From an uncultured Porphyromonas sp. (lineage in GTDB: Bacteria > Bacteroidota > Bacteroidia > Bacteroidales > Porphyromonadaceae): a DNA stretch of 37,189 bases. Below, piece after piece: positions 31,245 through 37,189 of the stretch. Below the pieces are notes generated by a model. That model did no database searches, was not told the DNA's origin, and was given only the letters and a program-made list of their open reading frames with translations. The stretch covers positions 1 through 37,189 of the forward strand of contig CAJPPK010000018.1 of NCBI GenBank assembly GCA_905372565.1. The letters are read 5' to 3'. Made by a program: the position numbers and the translations under genes. Each line of letters opens with the position of its first letter. The first letter of the stretch is position 1.

Positions 31245-32807
31245 CTACTTCGTACGAGGATTAGGCGTGAGTCCAGCGGTGATGACATCCTGTGGTAGCT
31301 GGATAGCTAGACGAGGATCACGAGCTAGGAGCGTATCGGTAACTGCTTCGACAGCATTGCTGACATTGACCCGACGACGATAGATCGTGATGCCGTAGCG
31401 CTTGACATCCTGTAGGCGGAGGCCTTCATGGATCGTCACGATACGACGTAGCTGAAGGATCGCCTGAAGAAGAGGCTCCTGTGTCGTGCTCTCTAGAGCA
31501 GGAGTCGTATGCAGCTCCTTCTTGGGCGATGGCTTCGTCGGAGTATAGTACTTGATACCCTGATAGAATTCACGGATCTGCTGTAGCGTGAGTGTAACTC
31601 CCTTCTTTGTGAAAACAGAGAGTTCGGTGTTGATGTCAGCTAGAGCTTCATCATAGCGCTTTAAGAGCGCCTTTGCTTCAGCACGTACTAGTAGGGTCTC
31701 ATCAGTCGTGAAGACAGTGTACTCAGAGTAGGGGATCCCAATTCCTGCGACACGGTCGACATACTTAGGCGTATATGGGAGCTTGTGTAGAGCATACTTG
31801 GAGATCCCATTATTGTTCACGACGGTATAGCTCATGACCTCTCCACTCTTTCCCCAGGGACCCTCTGTCTGTAGTGTCTCTGTTGTAGAGATGAGTTCGC
31901 CATGGGCATATTTGCTTCCCGAGAGGATAGGGATACTGATGCCCCCCCATTCGCTGGCGACGACTTGGAGGAGGAGATTTGCCTTCGAGGTACTCTTCAC
32001 ATAGTCGTTAGGCTGTACATTGCCTGATAGCCCAAGCTTGCTCCAGCTAAGCCAGTCTCGCAGACTACCAGCAGGAGAAGAGCCTAGGACAATATCTGCA
32101 TGCTGGATCGCCTTCTCATACTGCTGAGCATAGAGATAGAAGCGAGCAGCGAAGGCATGTGCAGCCTCCGGAGTGAAGTGGAACTTCGGGGAGGAATAGG
32201 TCGTCGGTAGGTCGTTGATCCCTTCGGTAATATCCTTTTCGATCTGGGCATACAGTTCGGCTAGTGTACCTCTATTGTAGGTGCGTCCAGGACGATCCTC
32301 TGGCTTCTTAGGGTAGGGAAGGCCTAGATCGGAGCTTGCTGTGGCTGGAGCATAGGCCTGACAGAAGACTGTCGAGAGCTGAAACATGGAGTAGGCACGA
32401 CAGAGCTTAGCCTCGGCTAACTGAGCCGTATAGTCAGCTTTGTTGCTGGCCTTCTCTATATGACGGATTACCTCGTTAGCTGTGGTGATAGCGGTGTAGT
32501 GTGCATCCCATAGCTGTTGAGGGGTCTCTTGGTCTCGGATCTCTGTGATGTCCTGCCATAGGTAGGCTTGCTCTTGGAATCTGCCTGCTGCAGTCCACGT
32601 AGCATAGTCTTGCTCATCAGTATTGTCCGAATACATCTCTAGCAAGTAGGCTGGGTGTGCCTCTGGGTAGGCCGAGACGAGGAGCTTGCTGGCATCTGCG
32701 GGAGTCTGTAGCTCCATGCGATTGTCAGGGTACTTATCGAGGTACTCACCACAGCTAGTCAGGATAAGTCCTGAAGCCAGGAGGGGGAGGAGTATCGTTC
32801 TTTTCAT
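31245..32807 (-). CDS. SusD/RagB-type surface lipoprotein
   Basis: About 520 aa. I take the ATG at 32807, which begins the signal MKRTILLPLLASGLILTSC (lipid cysteine 19). The first ATG, at 32825, overlaps the susC stop by one base and adds six polar residues. Typical SusD parts are LDKYPDNRMELQTPADA, TPQQLWDAHYTAITTANEV, LAEAKLCRAYSMFQLSTVFCQAYAPA, the linker SDLGLPYPKKPE, TLAELYAQIEKDITEGI, and AARFYLYAQQYEKAIQHAD with TPR-like helices. SusD forms the lid that captures the substrate over SusC. The ligand cannot be told from sequence. Confidence 0.93.
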   Translation of the reverse strand: MKRTILLPLLASGLILTSCGEYLDKYPDNRMELQTPADASKLLVSAYPEAHPAYLLEMYSDNTDEQDYATWTAAGRFQEQAYLWQDITEIRDQETPQQLWDAHYTAITTANEVIRHIEKASNKADYTAQLAEAKLCRAYSMFQLSTVFCQAYAPATASSDLGLPYPKKPEDRPGRTYNRGTLAELYAQIEKDITEGINDLPTTYSSPKFHFTPEAAHAFAARFYLYAQQYEKAIQHADIVLGSSPAGSLRDWLSWSKLGLSGNVQPNDYVKSTSKANLLLQVVASEWGGISIPILSGSKYAHGELISTTETLQTEGPWGKSGEVMSYTVVNNNGISKYALHKLPYTPKYVDRVAGIGIPYSEYTVFTTDETLLVRAEAKALLKRYDEALADINTELSVFTKKGVTLTLQQIREFYQGIKYYTPTKPSPKKELHTTPALESTTQEPLLQAILQLRRIVTIHEGLRLQDVKRYGITIYRRRVNVSNAVEAVTDTLLARDPRLAIQLPQDVITAGLTPNPRTK

Positions 32808-32824
32808 TGTTCTTATCCGTGTCA

Positions 32825-35800
32825 TTAGAGTCCGACCTTGAGGGTGAGGGTAAACTGGCGAGGCACTGGTGATGCGACTCCTCCAGTATTGAAGAACTCA
32901 GGATCCTGTCCATTGAGCTTCTTGTCTGCATAGAGTAGGAGGAGGTTTGTCGCCTGAAGCTTTACTGAAGCGGTGCGGATAGGAGTCTTCTTAAGCAGGC
33001 GACTCGGGAGGTCGTAGCTGAGAGAGATCTCCTTAAGTCGGATAAAGTCTCCCTTAGCGATGCGTGCCGAGGAGAAGTTATAGCCGTTGTAGGCGAAGCG
33101 TAGGTTGGTATTCTTCGTGTACTGACGGTTGCTCAGGATCGCAGGGATGTCTGTACGCTTCTCGTCACCTGATGCTACCCATCGGTTCGTGAAGTCGTGG
33201 GTCAGAGAAGACATATCATTGTACTTCGCTTTGAACTTAGGATCAAGACGAACGACATTACCAAAGGCATAGGTGAGGAAGATGTTCAGGTGGAAGCCCT
33301 TGTAGGATAGGGTATTTCCGAACGAACCTGTATGCTTGGGATCTGTAGGTCCTTCGTATTTCAGGAAGTCGGTTGCATTACGCTCTTGGAAGTTGATGTT
33401 ATCCGAGGTGATCTGTCCCTTTTCATTAATGAGGAGGGGGATACCCTCATCGCTTAGCCCAACGAAGGGGATGGAGAAGAGAGCCCGTGAAGGATAGCCT
33501 TCCTTAGCGAATCCATTCCCGCTGACGAGCTCAATGACCCGTCCTTGGTTATGGAGCTTCGTGATCTTTGAATTGGTGTAAGCGTAGATAAAGCTTGTCA
33601 TCCAGCTGAAGTCCTTCGTCTTGATGTTGGTGGATGTCAGACTAAGTTCCGCACCATTGGAGTGCATCTGAGCGACGTTTGCTGGACGTATGACTGTACC
33701 ACCGATACCCTGGGTAACCATAGGTCCCATTTCATCGAAGTTATTTCGAGTATAAGCGTCGAAGGATAGACTGATACGATCATCGAAGAGCCCAGCATCA
33801 AAACCGACGTTGAACTCATTCTTCTTCTCATACGTCAGATCATAGTTCCCGAGCTGTTCGATACCGATCCCTGGTTCCTGATCTTCAGCAAATAGCTTAA
33901 AGGGAGTATAGGACTTAAAGATCGTCGTCGAACTACTGAAACTAGGATCAGGAGGAGTACCCGTGAGGCTATAAGATACACGAGCTGTCAGATGGGAGAG
34001 TGGACGGAGTTGCTTGAAGAAATGCTCTTCATGTACATTCCAAGCTCCAGAAACGTTCCACGTAGACATCCAGCGGGCATTGCTGTTTCGTCCAAGCTGG
34101 TTTGACCCTTCGTAACGATAGGTACCATTGAATACATAGCGTCCCTTATAGGAATAGGTCGCGTTGGAGTAGAAGGCTACGGTGCGGTAGTTGGTGTTAT
34201 TGAGGTTATAGTAGGCATTGCCCTCTTCGATCTTCTTTTTGAAGAGTTGATAGGGATAGAATGGAGTCTCCCCTCCGAGATACTGCAAGCCCCAGCCCTC
34301 AAAGGCAGTGCGATTGCGCTGAATATCTGTAGTCTCAAGACCACCGAAGAGATTTAGCGTGTGTGAGCCAAAGGTACGGCTATAGTTTGCCGTGGCACGG
34401 AAGTCATAGTTGCTCATGCGGTTCTCTGCCTTGTGCATGATCCCGCCATAGGGCAAGACTGACATAGGCAGATCATAGGGACGATCTGGATCGCGATAGA
34501 GATACTTATTCGACTCACGGATGATTCCATTGGGCATAGCACGGTAGGCTAGTGCTTGGTTCGAATTATCTCTGATGTTATGCTGTTGAGAAGCCGCTGT
34601 GTGCTTGAATGCCCCAAGAAGACTTAGCTCAAGGCCTCGGATGGGCTTGTAGCGAAGCTCTGCTTGGAACTTGGCATCTAGCACATTCAAGTCAATGAAG
34701 TTATTCTCTAGCTCATTGAAGATATTGAATGGAGCATAGTTCGCGACATAGTAGGTCCTTGGATCAAGGACTCGTGAGGTATTCGTCGCATACGAGTAGG
34801 GGTTGATGTCAAAGTCTCGCTTGACTTCCCCGCCGACTACATCGACATCCTGCCCTAGGGTACCTGGAGCACGCTGGTTACGGTAAGAAGCTCCTGCGAT
34901 GAGGTTCAGCGAAAGACCCTTGATGAGCTGCTGAGTCATATTGAGGTTCGCCGTATAGCGCTTGACTTGGCTCTGCTTATACCATCCTGGATCGAGTAGA
35001 GCAGAGGCAGAGGCATAATAGTTAGACTTTGCCGTACCACCACTCATGCTGACCGAATGGGTCTGCATGATCGCAGGGGAAAAGAGTTCCTGGAACCAGT
35101 TTGTGTTACGCTTCTCGGCAGTCTGTAGGTAGGCATTCTGTGCTTCGATCGAGTTGGCTAGAGCAAAGGTCTTGCTCTTCGGATCGTAAGTGTTGATGAG
35201 TTCGTACATCTTCCCGTAGACTCCATAGTCACTGCCATTGAGTACTTCAGAGAGGTTTAGCCATCCCTTTTCCTTTAGCTCACGGTAAATACCCATCTGC
35301 TGCTGGGAGTTAAGGATGTCGAAGTTGCGGTACGAAGGGATCATACGGGTAGTGAACTCACCAGTGTAGTTGAAGTGTGCTTGTCCTTGCTTCCCCTTCT
35401 TAGTGGTGACGACGATGACACCTGCCATCGCTCTTGCTCCATAGATAGAGGTCGCTGAACCATCCTTTAGGACTTGGAAGCTCTCGATGTCATCCGCATT
35501 GAGACCTGCGATAGCTGAGCTGATCAGTGTCTCTGGATTACCTGATGCGAGATCATCGGCTCCGACATTCGATACGTCCTCCATGATCACACCATCGACG
35601 ACCCATAGAGGCTTCGAGCTACCATAGATGGATGTAGCACCACGTACACGGATCTTTGGTGCGGTACCAAAGGTCCCAGAGACGTTCTGTACCGATACCC
35701 CTGCCGCTCTCCCTTCGAGAGCTCGTGCAGCATCCGGTACACCATCGAGCTTGGTCTTATCTCCTCCTAGCTTAGCTGATGCTCCGGTGAAGAGACGTTT

Positions 35801-36139
35801 GTCGATCTTGGTTAGCCCTGTGACTACGACCGTTTCGAGAGTTTTGTCTACAGGCTCAAGGACAATCTTCATATTGTCCTTGATAGGTACTTCGACGGTC
35901 AAGTAACCGACGTAAGAGACACGCAGGTGCTTGGCATTGGCTGGGACAGTTAGCTTGAATGTCCCATCGACACCGACCATAGCGCCTGTGCGTAGATGCT
36001 CCTTGACTTGGACTGATGCACCGATAGCCAGCTCATTGTCTGGCGCAGTGACTACGGTCCCTGTCACTGTGCGCTGTTGTCCCCAAGAAGGGACTAGGCA
36101 CAGTAGGAGAGTCAACAGAAGTAAACTAAGTTTCCTCAT
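32825..36139 (-). CDS. SusC/RagA-type TonB-linked outer-membrane transporter
   Basis: 1104 aa. In order: signal peptide (to about residue 20, LVPSWGQ); a carboxypeptidase-regulatory-like domain (TVTGTVVTAPDNELAIGASV, about 24-95); TonB-dependent plug with RALEGRAAGVSVQNVSG, TSIYGSSKPLWVVDGVIM and DDIESFQVLKDGSATSIYGA; and a long barrel ending in RQFTLTLKVGL. SusC pulls substrate captured by SusD through the outer membrane using TonB energy. It is the first gene of the operon, 45 nt downstream of the leader hairpin. The barrel looks complete. Which compound it takes up is unknown; a surface metallohydrolase in the operon favours peptides or glycopeptides. Confidence 0.95.
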   Translation of the reverse strand: MRKLSLLLLTLLLCLVPSWGQQRTVTGTVVTAPDNELAIGASVQVKEHLRTGAMVGVDGTFKLTVPANAKHLRVSYVGYLTVEVPIKDNMKIVLEPVDKTLETVVVTGLTKIDKRLFTGASAKLGGDKTKLDGVPDAARALEGRAAGVSVQNVSGTFGTAPKIRVRGATSIYGSSKPLWVVDGVIMEDVSNVGADDLASGNPETLISSAIAGLNADDIESFQVLKDGSATSIYGARAMAGVIVVTTKKGKQGQAHFNYTGEFTTRMIPSYRNFDILNSQQQMGIYRELKEKGWLNLSEVLNGSDYGVYGKMYELINTYDPKSKTFALANSIEAQNAYLQTAEKRNTNWFQELFSPAIMQTHSVSMSGGTAKSNYYASASALLDPGWYKQSQVKRYTANLNMTQQLIKGLSLNLIAGASYRNQRAPGTLGQDVDVVGGEVKRDFDINPYSYATNTSRVLDPRTYYVANYAPFNIFNELENNFIDLNVLDAKFQAELRYKPIRGLELSLLGAFKHTAASQQHNIRDNSNQALAYRAMPNGIIRESNKYLYRDPDRPYDLPMSVLPYGGIMHKAENRMSNYDFRATANYSRTFGSHTLNLFGGLETTDIQRNRTAFEGWGLQYLGGETPFYPYQLFKKKIEEGNAYYNLNNTNYRTVAFYSNATYSYKGRYVFNGTYRYEGSNQLGRNSNARWMSTWNVSGAWNVHEEHFFKQLRPLSHLTARVSYSLTGTPPDPSFSSSTTIFKSYTPFKLFAEDQEPGIGIEQLGNYDLTYEKKNEFNVGFDAGLFDDRISLSFDAYTRNNFDEMGPMVTQGIGGTVIRPANVAQMHSNGAELSLTSTNIKTKDFSWMTSFIYAYTNSKITKLHNQGRVIELVSGNGFAKEGYPSRALFSIPFVGLSDEGIPLLINEKGQITSDNINFQERNATDFLKYEGPTDPKHTGSFGNTLSYKGFHLNIFLTYAFGNVVRLDPKFKAKYNDMSSLTHDFTNRWVASGDEKRTDIPAILSNRQYTKNTNLRFAYNGYNFSSARIAKGDFIRLKEISLSYDLPSRLLKKTPIRTASVKLQATNLLLLYADKKLNGQDPEFFNTGGVASPVPRQFTLTLKVGL

Positions 36140-36443
36140 GCGTTTTGTTGATTATTAGTTAGGGAAATCTTACTAGAAGTGCTGAAAAGAGGAGACGAGC
36201 GACCGCCTCTCTTGGGAGAGGTGATCGCTCGTCACTATGTAGGCATGCTGTTTATTTGGCAAGTCTATGCTGTATGCGTGAGTCCTAGCTAGGACAATGA
36301 GCACGAGTAAGCGGAAGAGCCATCACCCTCGATGAGGAAATGGCGCTCCATAGGTCGTACTACATGAAGTCGTACAGAATCCATTAGATGGGGCGCTGTG
36401 CTTGATGATAATAACCGAAAAGAGTGGGGATTCCCCCACTTAA
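36140..36443 (-). promoter_or_regulatory. Structured susC leader with candidate antiterminator
   Basis: About 300 nt are transcribed before susC if the promoter at 36449-36456 is used. From 5' to 3' on minus: hairpin AGTGGGG/CCCCACT (36440-36423); GAGCGCCAT (36348-36340) facing ATGGCTC (36323-36317), with CCTC/GAGG inside; palindrome GTCCTAGCTAGGAC (36282-36295); and the terminator at 36233-36184. GGTGATGGCTC (36327-36317) can also pair with GAGCGATCACC (36230-36220) in the terminator's 5' arm, 10 of 11 bases. The same segment would then switch between its own hairpin and antitermination. No known riboswitch class is recognised. Confidence 0.6.
36184..36233 (-). terminator. Leader terminator/attenuator upstream of susC
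   Basis: On minus: GACGAGCGA, a 3-nt partly paired bulge, CCTCTC, loop CCAA, GAGAGG, a 3-nt partner, TCGCTCGTC, and then TCCTCTTTTC. The outer 9-bp and inner 6-bp stems are perfect. The T-rich tail and the position 45 nt before the susC ATG make it a leader attenuator rather than a terminator of another gene. Confidence 0.7.
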
Positions 36444-36448
36444 TGAGT

Positions 36449-36456
36449 CAAAGATA
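36449..36456 (-). promoter_or_regulatory. Candidate promoter -7 box for the SusCD operon
   Basis: CAAAGATA on plus is TATCTTTG on minus, an exact TAnnTTTG. GTTG on minus (36477-36474) lies 17 nt upstream, slightly short of the normal 19-21 nt spacing for the -33 element. The box is about 310 nt before susC. Confidence 0.55.
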
Positions 36457-36615
36457 GTAAAATCTAGAAAAAGCAACCTTCGTATCTCTTCCTTTCCCTA
36501 GAGAGAAATGATTGAGCTATTGTATCCCTTTTTCCCGCTGGTCGTAGGGGAACACATAGGTATAAGAGGTCTGATTATAGAGGCCTATCTGCTTCGTCGC
36601 TCTATTGTGGTCTAT

Positions 36616-36966
36616 CTATTTTCTCCCTCGGGCTATATCTCTAATCTTCGTGATCATAGCATAGGCATACTGCATCATCCCATAGTCTGACGGATGGACA
36701 TAGTCTACCCAGGAATCTATGGCTAGGTTAAGTTCGTCCTTGGAGAGATAGAACAGGTTCTTAATTCCCTCTCTTTGGAGCTGCGAGTAAGCTTCCTGTT
36801 GGGCTTGATTACATCGTGCACTATTGTTCTCTTGCTCTTGGTAGGTCTTTGCACTGCTGTTCCCTGCATGCTCTACGAGGAGGATGGATACATTGGATAG
36901 CTTACTGATGCGGTGGACTGCCTCTTTTATTCGCTTGATGATCTCACTACTTTCGATAGCACCCAT
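36616..36966 (-). pseudogene. C-terminal remnant of an SGNH/GDSL hydrolase
   Basis: 116 codons open from ATG 36966. The text matches the last part of Bacteroidetes SGNH hydrolases: VSILLVEHAGNSS (core beta strand) and DSWVDYVHPSDYGMMQYA with the block-V catalytic pair D88 and H91 (D-x-x-H). The N-terminal half, carrying the nucleophile GDS block and the glycine and asparagine blocks, is absent. Upstream in the same frame is a TAG stop five codons before the ATG, and other frames upstream show no SGNH signature within the window. It is therefore a truncated remnant, unless the rest lies further upstream after a rearrangement. It could also be a short expressed peptide. Confidence 0.7.
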
Positions 36967-37189
36967 ATTAGAAGACTATTGCAGGAGAGTCCTGCTCTCT
37001 ATTTATTGTGCTAAGGCATAGCACGCCCAGCTCCTTGATATGCCTCTCCGAAGAGATCAGGCAAGCCCTTCGTCTTATCGCGAGTATTCCTCTTATCCAG
37101 CGGAGGGAAAAGCATCGTTCTCGTGAAGAAAGAGCGCCTTCCCGTAGTGGTTTTTCCGCATTTATGTACGTAGTCTTAAAGACCAGGCA
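36967..37189. other. Window-edge sequence without a convincing gene
   Basis: A minus-strand frame is open from the edge (37189) to a TAA at 36970-36972, 72 codons with no ATG; composition (many R, C, S) does not look like a real protein. A 22-codon ATG ORF on minus (37161-37093, MRKNHYGKALFLHENDAFPS...) is small but tidy. Neither is supported by more than openness. A small UUCG-like hairpin CTCT-TCGG-AGAG lies near 37050. Confidence 0.4.

Noticed and set aside
34053..34066. CGTTCCACGTAGAC as a degenerate parS site
   Set aside because: Only half of the palindrome matches and it lies in conserved susC coding sequence, far from parB.
36317..36327. GGTGATGGCTC resembles the start of the fluoride (crcB) riboswitch, GGnGATGG
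   Set aside because: The rest of the crcB consensus (AACCGC-like and CTGATGAC-like parts in order) is not present and the gene downstream is susC, not a fluoride exporter.
36140..36443. Cobalamin, TPP, SAM or FMN riboswitch in the susC leader
   Set aside because: The conserved boxes I know for these classes (for example GCCACTG for cobalamin, CTGAGA for TPP) are not found on the transcribed strand.
37093..37161. Small minus ORF of 22 codons at the window edge
   Set aside because: Too short to support, with no ribosome-binding or promoter signal recognised; mentioned only within the edge region.

Overview
The window looks like chromosomal DNA of a Bacteroidales bacterium, most probably Porphyromonas or a close relative. 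The evidence is as follows. GC is moderate, near 50%. There is a SusC/SusD (RagA/RagB) outer-membrane uptake pair with satellite lipoproteins. Bacteroidetes-type promoters (TAnnTTTG) lie in front of transcription units. The gene order DUF4271-hemD-rnpA-yidD-tatD-tyrS and parA-parB-DUF5683-mltD is one I associate with this order. The genus is an inference. No transposase, phage, CRISPR or plasmid gene is visible. All genes except uvrD are on the minus strand.

Layout from high to low coordinates, i.e. in the direction of minus-strand transcription. (1) 36616-37189 is the edge: the C-terminal remnant of an SGNH/GDSL hydrolase and about 220 bp with no convincing gene. (2) 36456-27880 is a substrate-import operon: a promoter, a structured leader of about 300 nt with a terminator hairpin 45 nt before susC, then susC, susD, an HExxH zinc metallohydrolase lipoprotein, a DUF4302 lipoprotein and a BACON-like lipoprotein, ending at a strong hairpin. 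(3) 27536-22533 is a segregation/envelope operon: parA, parB, DUF5683, an MltD-like lytic transglycosylase and a sugar nucleotidyltransferase. (4) 22398-18135 holds DUF4271, a HemD-like protein, rnpA, yidD, a TatD-like hydrolase and tyrS, tightly packed with overlaps, ending at a 21-bp perfect hairpin shared with the convergent uvrD. (5) 15792-18110 is uvrD/pcrA on the plus strand, preceded by three 23-bp tandem repeats. (6) 15439-4476 holds a TPR protein, pepT, dxr, rseP, rnz, a 1012-aa TPR protein and an outer-membrane beta-barrel protein. (7) 4190-187 holds ftsE, lysC, menA and a membrane acyltransferase. (8) 1-53 is a partial tRNA-Asn.

Most of the content is housekeeping: tRNA maturation (rnpA, rnz), tRNA charging (tyrS), isoprenoid and quinone synthesis (dxr, menA), lysine/threonine-family amino acids (lysC), regulated proteolysis (rseP), peptide use (pepT), DNA repair (uvrD) and chromosome partition (parAB). 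The accessory part is the SusCD operon. Its leader is the best candidate for an undescribed system: an upstream segment can pair (10 of 11 bases) with the 5' arm of the leader terminator, and the same segment can alternatively fold into its own hairpin. This is the architecture of a riboswitch or attenuator, and it matches no riboswitch class I can recognise. A second unexplained pattern is a set of nested, diverged palindromes rich in AAGGTA/TACCTT words in at least four intergenic gaps.
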